The notes below the pieces were generated by a model. It searched no databases, was not told where the DNA came from, and saw only the letters and a list, made by a program, of their open reading frames with translations. Positions 17,203-24,437 of a stretch of 64,000 bases of DNA are shown piece after piece. Source of the stretch: a virus; the IMG/VR virus record IMGVR_UViG_3300029908_000015, positions 1-64,000 of that record. One strand, 5' to 3'. Position numbers and translations under genes: made by a program. Numbering within the stretch: position 1 is the first letter of the stretch; each line of letters begins with the position of its first letter.

Positions 17203-18215
17203 GACCACCATTTAATCAACCAAAACTTTATACCACCCTATTGAGCGAACCGCATGGTACAAACTATGCGGTTTATTCAATGGTTGCGTTAGATGAAATC
17301 ACCCGTCGAACTCCCGACGCATTATTAACCGGGGAAGCAACAAAAAAAATAATTACCCATTGCTGCCCAGACATTATCGAACCCGATAATTTATTAAGTT
17401 GCGATATTCAGCATCTATTGGCGACTATACAAATTGCTTCAACCGGCCCTAAGATAGAATTCATTGTCGCGTGCCCTAAATGCGCTAATAAAGATACGTA
17501 CGAAATTAATTTATCTTTAATGATAAACTCACTAACTGCAAAATTATGGAATGAATCATTCGAAATTCCATATGAAGACCAGAGTCTCAAAATTTTTATT
17601 CATCCGCATTCTTACAAAGAATTTAACGAGTTTTCTAAAAATGATTTTCGTTTAAAAAAGCAAATTTATCAAATTACCCAATTAGAATCTATCGACGGGT
17701 ATGAAGAAATGCTATCTTCATTGAGCACAGCCCAAAAGAATAATGTTTTAACCTATCAGTTTAATACGCTCGAAAAAATTGTTATCGACAACAATATTGT
17801 CGTTAATGAAAAACAATATTTAGAGGAATGGTTTACCCACATTGATAGACAACTTCAAAAAAAGATAACCGATTATATTGTTTCGGCTGAAAAGCAAGCA
17901 TATTTACCTGATATGAATATATCATGTCCTGCCTGCGGTAACAACTATTATTTGCCTATTGATTTAGATTTCGGAACACAATTTCGTAATAAGTTAATCG
18001 TTATGACCGAAAATGAGATTATAAGTGAAATAGAGCACATGAGTAAAGACAATAAAAAATTGTCAGATGATCTGCTTAAAATAATCTGGTATATGAGAGG
18101 ATCAATTTCATATTCAGAATCCGTCTATTTAACAATAGACGATAGAACAACAATAATGGAAATCATAAAAGAGAATATTGAAACCTCAAAAAAGTGTGGT
18201 TTTCCGGTTATCTAA
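17199..18215 (+). CDS. Baseplate hub protein paralogue with zinc-binding Cys pairs
   Basis: The 338-residue protein shares the hub core with its neighbour: VYSMVALDEITRRTPDALLT at ~25 corresponds to the MTA-x-D-E region of gp26, followed by an IQIASTG strand. It also has two Cys pairs, CPKC (~92) and CPAC (~245), likely to bind one zinc ion, a feature of several gp26/gp51 relatives. T4 uses gp26 and gp51 in building the hub, so a divided role is plausible. The start overlaps the upstream stop (ATGA), and a strong terminator follows. Confidence 0.82.
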   Translation: MRPPFNQPKLYTTLLSEPHGTNYAVYSMVALDEITRRTPDALLTGEATKKIITHCCPDIIEPDNLLSCDIQHLLATIQIASTGPKIEFIVACPKCANKDTYEINLSLMINSLTAKLWNESFEIPYEDQSLKIFIHPHSYKEFNEFSKNDFRLKKQIYQITQLESIDGYEEMLSSLSTAQKNNVLTYQFNTLEKIVIDNNIVVNEKQYLEEWFTHIDRQLQKKITDYIVSAEKQAYLPDMNISCPACGNNYYLPIDLDFGTQFRNKLIVMTENEIISEIEHMSKDNKKLSDDLLKIIWYMRGSISYSESVYLTIDDRTTIMEIIKENIETSKKCGFPVI

Positions 18216-18220
18216 AAATA

Positions 18221-18254
18221 AAAAAGCTAGCATAATTAATTATGCTAGCTTTTT
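18221..18254. terminator. Bidirectional terminator between convergent genes
   Basis: Perfect 34-nt palindrome (AAAAAGCTAGCATAATT and its complement) with T-runs on both sides, placed between the plus-strand hub gene and the convergent minus-strand gene at 18279. Confidence 0.92.
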
Positions 18255-18278
18255 AAATCTATTTAAACAAGTTCCATA

Positions 18279-18956
18279 TTACTCCGAAACGTTTTTTGGG
18301 GTATTTTTTGCCCCCTTACGTTTAGCGGGCAGAAATGCAGCGGCCTTTTCTTCCAATGATTTTGCTTCTTCAATGAGAAAATTAGCCGTTTCCATTAATT
18401 TCTGACTATTGGTATGAAGCTCGGCAATGAGATCGGTATTATTAGTCTGAACCAGCGGGCTAACTATTGGTAAACCACTAGCAGCATCGGCGGAAATTTT
18501 TAAATCCGACGCCGATTCGAGTTCATTCGGTTTCTTTTGTTCTGCCTTTTTATTAATGCCGCGGCCTGCATCAAACTGCTCAAGTTTTTGCGCCGCAGCT
18601 CCACCCTCTTCAATCTTACTCAACATATCATTTAACTCGCTAAGATAGATCTTATTCCGTGAATCGGGCTGAACGAATACCTGCTTAGTCGGACGCTTCT
18701 TAAGATGGCCCTCTGTATGCAACGTTGTGAGCAAATTTCTGCCGTCAGGTAAAACCATCTTAAAAGCCTCATCCATCAAATTTTTTGCAGCCTGGCCCGC
18801 TGCACTATTAAGAACTCGAGTGAGATGCTGCAAATAAAGTGGCGGCATCTTATCGGGATATACTACAAGGCACATATGCTCCTCGCCTGGAATTTGATGT
18901 GTCATTATGATGATGTTTTTTGCATTATCTAATCCAACATGTTTTGTAAAACTCAT
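18279..18956 (-). CDS. Conserved phage protein of unknown function
   Basis: The 225-residue protein has an ordered N-terminal half (MTHQIPGEEHMCLVVYPDKM, then a helical region to ~85) and a Lys/Glu/Ala-rich helical C-terminal half ending in a basic tail (LPAKRKGAKNT). I associate the N-terminal pattern with hypothetical proteins of large myoviruses but know no function. It is the first gene behind a perfect sigma-70 promoter, so it is expected to be an early gene with a 46-nt leader and an AGGAG ribosome-binding site. Confidence 0.75.
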   Translation of the reverse strand: MSFTKHVGLDNAKNIIIMTHQIPGEEHMCLVVYPDKMPPLYLQHLTRVLNSAAGQAAKNLMDEAFKMVLPDGRNLLTTLHTEGHLKKRPTKQVFVQPDSRNKIYLSELNDMLSKIEEGGAAAQKLEQFDAGRGINKKAEQKKPNELESASDLKISADAASGLPIVSPLVQTNNTDLIAELHTNSQKLMETANFLIEEAKSLEEKAAAFLPAKRKGAKNTPKNVSE

Positions 18957-19002
18957 TTAAATCTCCTAATATTAGTTACTTCTTGTATTCATGAATATAT
19001 TA

Positions 19003-19031
19003 ATTATATGCGGCTTGTATCGAAAAGTCAA
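19003..19031 (-). promoter_or_regulatory. Early sigma-70 promoter (TTGACT-17-TATAAT)
   Basis: Minus strand, -35 at 19026-19031, -10 at 19003-19008, spacer exactly 17. It drives the gene at 18279. Confidence 0.85.
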
Positions 19032-19132
19032 GATTTATTTTTGCATTATATCGAATCACGCTGATTTTAACAACGCCACACCCAGCATGATTATTTACAC
19101 CGAATATCTTAAATATTTTGCGAGCCACACAG

Positions 19133-19160
19133 AAAACCCCACCAATATTGGTGGGGTTTT
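19133..19160 (-). terminator. Terminator after the VWA/metallopeptidase gene
   Basis: Perfect 28-nt palindrome (AAAACCCCACCAAT and its complement) with a terminal T-run, 13 nt beyond the stop codon at 19174. Confidence 0.9.
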
Positions 19161-19173
19161 GTTTGGAAAATTT

Positions 19174-20514
19174 TTACATATTCTTTAAGTCGATATATGC
19201 GTATTCACCAAAAGGTGGAACAATGTTGGGAGTAGAAATTATCCAGGTTACATCAGTGTAAAATTCATCTCCCCAGGTATTATTTGGATAGCCATCAGTG
19301 AAAACGATTAGCCTGGTTGGAACTATTCCTTCTTCCTTAAGATAATCAAAAATACTTTCGAAGGAAGTACCGCCACCACCCATAGGTTGATAGTTGCAAA
19401 TATCTTCACCATTTTCGGAGGTAAAAGTTTGCGGATTTAATACCACGGTATCGAAGCAAAAAACTGTGATAGCATATTGAGGAAATTGTTGCATCATTCC
19501 ATTAACTTCGGAAAGAAATTGTTGAGCTTCCTTCGAATTAATCGAACCGGACTGATCGATTGCAACAACAACGTTAAGCATTTTTTCAGTGGTAAGTCCG
19601 GGAAGAATAGCTTCCAAACCCCAACCCTTACGGCAAATTCGAGTAAAACTGTAATCAGCCGGAATCATACTATCAATCTGGCATTGCAGAAGTTCTCGCC
19701 AATCCATCTTCGGGGCCGTTAAATTCTGAATTAACCGATTGATACCGGCCGGAAGAGAACCGGCTGCGCAAAGTTTTGCCGCATTGACAATATTGTCGCG
19801 CATCTCAGCTTTGATCTGATTACGCTCTTCATCGCTTAATTTAGCGGGACCGGATTTTGATGGTTTCCCATCCTGCCCGCCATCACCAGAACCGTCGCCC
19901 GTCTGGCTCGGATCTAAATGCTCATCCAACAACTTATCCAGCATTTCGTCTAGTGACATCTGACCAGATCCGCCACCCTGACCGCTGCCATTGTTTTTTT
20001 GCTGATTCTTTTGGAGGTCTTCGTATACGTCCTCACTCAGCCATCCACGATATTTAATATCGTGCAACCCGACATCCTGTTTAACTTTATGCGTGCGTCC
20101 GGTAACCGGGTCCTTTACTTCAACCTCTTCCGTTGGAAATTTTCCAACATTCGCTAGAATCAAATCGTCATTAACGACATAATCAGCGGCGCAATTATAC
20201 AATTTCCTATTTCGACCTTCATTTCGGCCTAAATGGTCAAAAACCAAATGACTGATTTCGTGAGCGAAAACAAACACGAGCTCATCGTTTGTTAAATTAT
20301 CGACGAATCGATGGTTATAATACAAATATTTTCCATCTACCGCCATCGTGGGGCACCACTCGTCAGCAGGTTGCATTTGCAGCCGCATTGCCAACGACCC
20401 GAAAAACTTCTGCGTCCAAAGCATCCCTACGCGAGCTTGAATAATCTTCTCGTGTACACGATCTTCAACCTCTTTCGAGATTGGCTCTTTTGAAATGTTT
20501 GCCTTCTTATCCAT
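19174..20514 (-). CDS. VWA-domain metallopeptidase-like protein paired with MoxR
   Basis: Start placed at 20514 (MDKKANISKE), 446 residues. HEISHLVFDHL at ~85-95 is a zinc-protease-like helix, with AADYVVNDDL following. A Gly/Ser/Asp-rich linker spans ~195-245, and a C-terminal von Willebrand A domain carries the metal site DQSGS (~310) and FTDGYP (~415). This is the layout of bacterial VWA-like proteins (DUF2201) encoded next to MoxR ATPases, as here, where a MoxR gene lies immediately upstream. The pair may act as a chaperone or remodelling machine on a host or virion target. The -10 element ends 6 nt before the ATG, which implies an almost leaderless mRNA. Confidence 0.85.
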   Translation of the reverse strand: MDKKANISKEPISKEVEDRVHEKIIQARVGMLWTQKFFGSLAMRLQMQPADEWCPTMAVDGKYLYYNHRFVDNLTNDELVFVFAHEISHLVFDHLGRNEGRNRKLYNCAADYVVNDDLILANVGKFPTEEVEVKDPVTGRTHKVKQDVGLHDIKYRGWLSEDVYEDLQKNQQKNNGSGQGGGSGQMSLDEMLDKLLDEHLDPSQTGDGSGDGGQDGKPSKSGPAKLSDEERNQIKAEMRDNIVNAAKLCAAGSLPAGINRLIQNLTAPKMDWRELLQCQIDSMIPADYSFTRICRKGWGLEAILPGLTTEKMLNVVVAIDQSGSINSKEAQQFLSEVNGMMQQFPQYAITVFCFDTVVLNPQTFTSENGEDICNYQPMGGGGTSFESIFDYLKEEGIVPTRLIVFTDGYPNNTWGDEFYTDVTWIISTPNIVPPFGEYAYIDLKNM

Positions 20515-20520
20515 GATTAA

Positions 20521-20549
20521 AGTATATTGCCTTTCCACAAAAAAGTCAA
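20521..20549 (-). promoter_or_regulatory. Early promoter (TTGACT-17-TATACT), 6 nt from ATG
   Basis: Minus strand, -35 at 20544-20549, -10 at 20521-20526. Only 6 nt separate the -10 from the start at 20514, so the transcript would begin at or next to the start codon. Confidence 0.78.
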
Positions 20550-20590
20550 GAAAATTTAAGTCCTTTAAAATCAACAGACCATTAAAATAC

Positions 20591-20654
20591 CGCCCCACGA
20601 GCGTTTATGCCATACCCAGCCACGTTCAGACCCCTTAAGGGGCGTCGTGGGGCG
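20591..20654. repeat. Nested inverted repeat downstream of the MoxR gene
   Basis: A 10-bp stem (CGCCCCACGA/TCGTGGGGCG) encloses a second palindrome (CCCCTTAAGGGG, 20631-20642). The element is GC-rich in an AT-rich setting and contains no reading frame. A structured RNA or terminator complex is possible. Confidence 0.6.
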
Positions 20655-20711
20655 TTATTTACAAAATTGCCCCTTTAAAATCAACAAGTTGCAAAGCAAC
20701 TTTTATCGTTC

Positions 20712-20755
20712 AATCAACGAGCCAAGCAGGTTTAAACCTGCTTGGCTCGTTGATT
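20712..20755 (-). terminator. 44-nt perfect palindrome after the MoxR gene
   Basis: Two 22-nt arms match completely (AATCAACGAGCCAAGCAGG plus TTT and its complement), 9 nt past the MoxR stop. There is no long T-run, so it may act as a transcript-stabilising hairpin or a terminator. Confidence 0.7.
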
Positions 20756-20763
20756 ATACCATA

Positions 20764-21975
20764 TTACCGAGTGGTTTGCAGTGCATACTTCGCAAACTTC
20801 TCAATAAACTGCGGCCAGCTCTTAAGGTTTACAAACTGATACTTTGTACCCTTAAGGGAAACGCCAAAATTAAAATTGGAAAATTCCATACGAGCCGCCA
20901 TCATTCCAATTTCCAATTCCACCTGAGTGAGAATGAAGCCGTTAAAATTATCTAGCATCTTCATCCAAGTTTTCACATCGTTGTCGTTATTCCACTTCCG
21001 ATCAGCAACCTTACGGTTCGAAACCGAAATGGATGTTCCTGTAGTAACACTATTATTCGTCCAAAATTCATTCATTTCGTACAGCATACCCACAATCAAC
21101 TGATAGTGAGCAGAAATCTCTCGAGTATTAATCGTGGTAACCTTGCCGTTAAGAATATCAGACGGCTTCGGCAATCCCTTACCAACCTTCAGGTATGCCA
21201 TAAAATCGGTGGCAGTACCCGCGCCCACAGCAGACGTCATGAATTCACGAATTTCCGTATCACTCAGCTTCTCCTCGTCGGGCTCGGTGGTAATCAACTG
21301 GCTCGCAAATTCATAGCTGCGCGGAGTAGGAAACGACTTGTCGGCGCTAGTTGGATCAAATTCATAGAGCTTATGCCGAAAAGTCGAAAGGAAGGAAACG
21401 ATATCCGGATGAATCTTGGCAGGAATAGCCCAATCAAGCCATGAATCAAAATCGGCCTTAATTTCAAAATGAAGGAACCGGTTTGACAACGGCGCCGGCA
21501 TACGGAAGGTAACACCGCGATCTGTTTCGCGATTGCCAGCGGCGAGGACGCAAACATTATCGGGCAACGTATATGTTCCAACCTTACGGTCAAGAACAAG
21601 TTGATATGCAGCGGCTTGCACCGACGGCGGAGCGCTGTTCATCTCGTCAAGGAAAAGAATGACGATTGGAAAACCGTCGCAAAATTCCTTGGTTGGTAAT
21701 TGCTCGGGAGGAGCCCAGCACATTACATTACGGCCATTTTCATCCTTTGCAGGATACGGAATGCCCTTAATGTCAGTCGGATCCATCTGGCTCAACCGAA
21801 TATCAATAACAACTCCGCCGAGTTCCTTGGCGAGCGCATTGATACCGCAGGACTTTCCGAGGCCAGGGCCACCCCAAACAAACGCGGGACGCTTAACCTT
21901 AAGGCACCGCTTGAGCCGGAGAACCAGATCAGTCATGGTAAGAGCATTAGATGTGTCAGTTCGATTTGAAACCAT
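20764..21975 (-). CDS. MoxR-family AAA+ ATPase
   Basis: The 403-residue protein has Walker A GGPGLGKS at 35-42, Walker B ILFLDEMN at ~106, and the sensor/arginine-finger region LAAGNRETDRG...PAPLSNRF at ~145-170, the MoxR/CbbQ pattern. MoxR ATPases remodel partner proteins together with VWA proteins, and the partner gene is directly downstream at 19174. Codon use and base composition look more GC-rich than surrounding genes, which may mean a separate origin. A sigma-70 promoter and an AAGGGGAT ribosome-binding site precede it, so it should be early. Confidence 0.87.
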   Translation of the reverse strand: MVSNRTDTSNALTMTDLVLRLKRCLKVKRPAFVWGGPGLGKSCGINALAKELGGVVIDIRLSQMDPTDIKGIPYPAKDENGRNVMCWAPPEQLPTKEFCDGFPIVILFLDEMNSAPPSVQAAAYQLVLDRKVGTYTLPDNVCVLAAGNRETDRGVTFRMPAPLSNRFLHFEIKADFDSWLDWAIPAKIHPDIVSFLSTFRHKLYEFDPTSADKSFPTPRSYEFASQLITTEPDEEKLSDTEIREFMTSAVGAGTATDFMAYLKVGKGLPKPSDILNGKVTTINTREISAHYQLIVGMLYEMNEFWTNNSVTTGTSISVSNRKVADRKWNNDNDVKTWMKMLDNFNGFILTQVELEIGMMAARMEFSNFNFGVSLKGTKYQFVNLKSWPQFIEKFAKYALQTTR

Positions 21976-22008
21976 TGTTTTTTAATCCCCTTCTTTTTGA
22001 CTACTATT

Positions 22009-22037
22009 ATAGTAGCAAACTTGGGTTGATATGTCAA
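22009..22037 (-). promoter_or_regulatory. Early promoter (TTGACA-17-TACTAT) for the MoxR gene
   Basis: Minus strand, -35 at 22032-22037 and -10 at 22009-22014. An alternative TATAAT 3 bp further gives a 20-bp spacer. Confidence 0.7.
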
Positions 22038-22046
22038 CCGGTAATT

Positions 22047-22157
22047 TTAACGGTTTCGCGCAATTCTTTTCAGCGTACGACGAAACTTGATCTGGTGATA
22101 CGCAATCGGACTCATTAAAATGAGTGTAAACCCGAGCGGTAGCAAGTATTGAAGCAT
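22047..22157 (-). CDS. Small membrane peptide (36 residues)
   Basis: Behind a strong AAGGAGA (9-nt spacing) and a TTGCAA-17-TATACT promoter lies a 36-codon frame, MLQYLLPLGFTLILMSPIAY then a very basic tail (HQIKFRRTLKRIARNR). One hydrophobic segment followed by Arg/Lys residues fits a single-pass inner-membrane peptide. A longer overlapping frame on the same strand would start inside the promoter, so I reject it. Function unknown. Size and early expression would suit a host-interfering peptide, but that is a guess. Confidence 0.6.
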   Translation of the reverse strand: MLQYLLPLGFTLILMSPIAYHQIKFRRTLKRIARNR

Positions 22158-22185
22158 CTTTTGCGTTCTCCTTACCAACAAATAT

Positions 22186-22214
22186 AGTATAACGCATTCA
22201 GATCAGGATTGCAA
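22186..22214 (-). promoter_or_regulatory. Early promoter (TTGCAA-17-TATACT), leftward
   Basis: -35 at 22209-22214 and -10 at 22186-22191 on the minus strand, driving the 36-codon gene at 22157. Confidence 0.65.
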
Positions 22215-22225
22215 GCATTTTTAAG

Positions 22226-22302
22226 TCCTTTATTTTCAACAAATAGTGGTAAATCCTTTGTTTTCAGTGTCAAAAATAATTGTTATCTTCTTTGTTTTCA
22301 GC
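22226..22302. repeat. Three iterated copies of TCCTTTGTTTTCAGC-like motif
   Basis: TCCTTTATTTTCAAC (22226), TCCTTTGTTTTCAGT (22254) and TTCTTTGTTTTCAGC (22288) lie in the same orientation between two divergent promoters. Related copies TCCTTTAAAATCAAC (20561) and CCCTTTAAAATCAAC (20671) flank the other side of the MoxR gene. They could be binding sites for a regulator or replication protein. Confidence 0.55.
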
Positions 22303-22323
22303 ACCCGAAAAAATTTATTTCGG

Positions 22324-22352
22324 TTGCGTTCGACATCGAAGTACGTTATACT
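22324..22352 (+). promoter_or_regulatory. Early promoter (TTGCGT-17-TATACT), rightward
   Basis: -35 at 22324-22329, -10 at 22347-22352 on the plus strand, opening the plus-strand early operon 22377-23729. Confidence 0.65.
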
Positions 22353-22376
22353 ATATTTGTTGGTAAGGAGAGCATA

Positions 22377-22703
22377 ATGACTGATCTCACATCACTAGCC
22401 GCTATTCACGCAACCGCGCTGGTCGCTGCCAAAACCGCTGAAGCCGAATTCCGTTTAAAATACGGAGAACCAGCATATTGCGGATTTGCGTGGGTTCATG
22501 TATCAGAAAAAGGTAGTACCCGACTAGGCAAGGCACTCATTGCTCTTGGCTTTCGTAAAGCCTACGGCGGTGGGTTGAACCTATGGAATCCTGGTGGAAG
22601 CGGATCGCAAAGTATGGACCTCAAAGAAGAGGGCGCGAACGCGTATGCGGCAGTTTTTCAGCAAGCCGGTATTAAGGCCTACGCAAGTTCCAGAGCCGAT
22701 TAA
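22377..22703 (+). CDS. Small conserved phage protein, unknown
   Basis: The start at 22377 has TAAGGAGA 6 nt upstream. A longer frame would run back through the promoter. The 108-residue product contains AYCGFAWVHVSEKGSTRLGK, GFRKAYGGGLNLWNP and SQSMDLKEEGANAYA, a set I recognise from many unrelated phages without a known function. It is the first gene of a plus-strand run of five more small genes, all with good ribosome-binding sites. Confidence 0.85.
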   Translation: MTDLTSLAAIHATALVAAKTAEAEFRLKYGEPAYCGFAWVHVSEKGSTRLGKALIALGFRKAYGGGLNLWNPGGSGSQSMDLKEEGANAYAAVFQQAGIKAYASSRAD

Positions 22704-22735
22704 CCTCAACACCGTTACTGTAAGGGAGTGATAAA

Positions 22736-22939
22736 ATGCAGATCGAAAAAGGACCGCTATTCGCTGGATCTCGGAGGTACGCTAAAAATATATACCGAAT
22801 CGAAAACGGCCTTTGCACCGGATGTGGCTACAGGCCATGCCGCTGTAAACTATCAGCAGGACGAAGGCGCAGCAGAGCGCAATGGAAGTTGCTCACCCCT
22901 GTAGAAGCTTTCCGTGCGCTTTGTAAGAGGCTGTCTTAA
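22736..22939 (+). CDS. Small Cys-rich basic protein
   Basis: A 67-residue product behind AAGGGAG. CTGCGYRPCRCK at 27-38 provides four Cys residues that may bind a metal, and the second half is rich in Arg. A small nucleic-acid- or protein-binding early protein is plausible. No family recognised. Confidence 0.7.
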   Translation: MQIEKGPLFAGSRRYAKNIYRIENGLCTGCGYRPCRCKLSAGRRRSRAQWKLLTPVEAFRALCKRLS

Positions 22940-23004
22940 TAATTTAATTGCTAGGCGAGATCCTATTTTCACGCCGGTATAACAAACATTTTCGGAGGAA
23001 AGCA

Positions 23005-23178
23005 ATGGCATCGAAAGCAGCAGAAAAACAACCCGATTTAAATGAGATGGTCAATGAATGGGTCGGCAGACTTTGTATCGCAATTGGCAAGGGCAACTTC
23101 CGTGACGAGGTTTCTCTCATGTTGCAATACGGAATGAACATTGGTTATGATCAGGGCCAACGTCACCCAAAAAAGTAA
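23005..23178 (+). CDS. Small early protein, unknown
   Basis: The start at 23005 follows CGGAGGAAAG. An alternative upstream start lacks such a site. The 57-residue product (MASKAAEKQPDLNEMVNEWV...) appears helical and ends in a basic tail. No family recognised. Confidence 0.7.
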   Translation: MASKAAEKQPDLNEMVNEWVGRLCIAIGKGNFRDEVSLMLQYGMNIGYDQGQRHPKK

Positions 23179-23209
23179 TCGGGTTTTCAACCTTTTTTCG
23201 GAGAAAAAT

Positions 23210-23368
23210 ATGAATTTTTCGGCATGGCTTGTGGTAGCGTCAACGTTGTTTTTTCAGGACCAAAATAAGAAGCCCAGCATTAATTCCGAGCAATATGCGG
23301 ATGCGCTTCGAAATTATTGGGATGGTATTACCGCCGAACATCAATCTCTGTTGTGGAGAAATGCATGA
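23210..23368 (+). CDS. Small early protein, unknown
   Basis: Start at 23210 behind CGGAGAAAAAT, 52 residues, beginning MNFSAWLVVASTLFFQD and ending SLLWRNA. It overlaps the next gene by 4 nt (ATGA). The N-terminus is hydrophobic, but the segment is short for a transmembrane helix. No family recognised. Confidence 0.65.
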   Translation: MNFSAWLVVASTLFFQDQNKKPSINSEQYADALRNYWDGITAEHQSLLWRNA

Positions 23369-23544
23369 TTGCAAAGCCGAATACTGTTGTTGGTGAGTTA
23401 GCCATTTGCTCCAATTGTGGGCGTGGATTGCACTGGATAGAAAAATATCGAATCTGGGTTCATCTGAGCAATGATAGCCATTATTGCACTCGGGAACCGT
23501 ACAATTTTGAACCCGAAATATCTAGCAGCGAGGAGGCAGAGTGA
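23365..23544 (+). CDS. Small protein with Cys/His residues, unknown
   Basis: Start at 23365 overlaps the previous stop and is preceded by GGAGAA. The 59-residue product has CSNCGRGLHWI near residue 15 and SHYCTREP near 38, a possible zinc site, and an acidic end (SSSEEAE). No family recognised. Confidence 0.65.
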   Translation: MIAKPNTVVGELAICSNCGRGLHWIEKYRIWVHLSNDSHYCTREPYNFEPEISSSEEAE

Positions 23545-23729
23545 AGGAATTTACAGATACCGAACGGCTTGACTGGGTGATGAACCATACGGGAGCGGAA
23601 TGGGATTTCACATGGCAAACTGAAAACCATTGGATTCGATATTTTTCAGAAAGTTATTGGCATGTCGCAGAGGGAAAAAACTATCGAGAATGTATTGATA
23701 GTATTTTAAGAGGCGAAGTAAAAAATTAA
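23541..23729 (+). CDS. Small early protein, GTG start
   Basis: The GTG at 23541 overlaps the previous stop and has GAGGAGG 5 nt upstream. The 62-residue product opens MKEFTDTERLDWVMNHTGAE, a pattern seen in small phage proteins of unknown role, and is rich in Trp and Tyr. It is the last gene of the plus-strand run and is followed by a terminator. Confidence 0.75.
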   Translation: MKEFTDTERLDWVMNHTGAEWDFTWQTENHWIRYFSESYWHVAEGKNYRECIDSILRGEVKN

Positions 23730-23749
23730 ATTTTTAAATATCTTATAGC

Positions 23750-23781
23750 AAAAAGCCCACATTTTAAAATGTGGGCTTTTT
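23750..23781. terminator. Bidirectional terminator between convergent operons
   Basis: Perfect 32-nt palindrome (AAAAAGCCCACATTTT and its complement), with T-runs on both strands, between the plus-strand early run and the minus-strand gene at 23784. Confidence 0.93.
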
Positions 23782-23783
23782 CG

Positions 23784-24437
23784 TTATGAATGACTGATTC
23801 CAGGAATGCATTGCGCTTTAAAAAATTCTCGTTCGTCATTAGCTATCGAGCTGTCTTCATACCAAGGAAGATGTTCAATTACATAGGGAAAATCTAACCT
23901 TACATGCCCGGCAGGCGGCCACTTTGCCCAGCCTGGCTCATACATTGCAAATGTAGTGTCTATTGCAGCACGCCAACAATCGCCTTCTTTAGTTCGAGTA
24001 TCCCAATACTTACCTTCACTAATTAGCATTTCTTGTTTCTTTGCATAATGCGCAGGAAGATTATCGATTCGAATAGCCGGTCCAACTTTAATAGGAGCAT
24101 ATCTATCGGCAACTTCGTTCATTTTCCTTACTAAATCTTTCGGACAATTTGCATCGGGGACAACATCGGGATCGGTAACAATATAACGAGAAGTTTGAAT
24201 CGGAGACAACCCTAAATGCCAAAATGCATCTTGACCCAAATTTTTCTTTCGATTCAAAACCAATAAATTACTTTCATCATAATATTTCAATAAGGGTTCC
24301 CAGGTCGATGCATTGTCAATCACTGCAATTTGAGTCATTCCCGCCGAATGCAACCAATCAACCAATTTTCGAAACCCACGTTCTAAATTATTAAAATTTG
24401 TAATATAAATAGGAGTTGCTTTCCAATCAGTTATCAT
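23784..24437 (-). CDS. GT-A-type glycosyltransferase-like protein
   Basis: The 217-residue protein has the N-terminal strand PIYITNFNNLERG, VIDNASTWEPLLKYY (~38-52), NLGQDAF and YIVTDPDVVPD (~84-95), where DPD occupies the metal-binding DxD position. The C-terminal half contains conserved-looking Trp residues and an acceptor-like region. It should transfer a sugar, acceptor unknown. The start overlaps the stop of the Acb1-like gene by 4 nt. Confidence 0.78.
   Translation of the reverse strand: MITDWKATPIYITNFNNLERGFRKLVDWLHSAGMTQIAVIDNASTWEPLLKYYDESNLLVLNRKKNLGQDAFWHLGLSPIQTSRYIVTDPDVVPDANCPKDLVRKMNEVADRYAPIKVGPAIRIDNLPAHYAKKQEMLISEGKYWDTRTKEGDCWRAAIDTTFAMYEPGWAKWPPAGHVRLDFPYVIEHLPWYEDSSIANDEREFFKAQCIPGISHS

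Larger units (their letters stand above)
22167..22371. repeat. 28-bp inverted repeat of promoter plus RBS
   Basis: The 28-nt block CGTTATACTATATTTGTTGG plus TAAGGAGA occurs at 22344-22371 (plus) and as its exact complement at 22167-22194. Each copy supplies the -10 and ribosome-binding site of one of two divergent genes. Confidence 0.9.

Noticed and set aside
21982-22197. 71-codon minus-strand frame upstream of the MoxR gene
   Set aside because: Its ATG precedes the -10 element of the local promoter and the ribosome-binding site fits the 36-codon frame in another phase.
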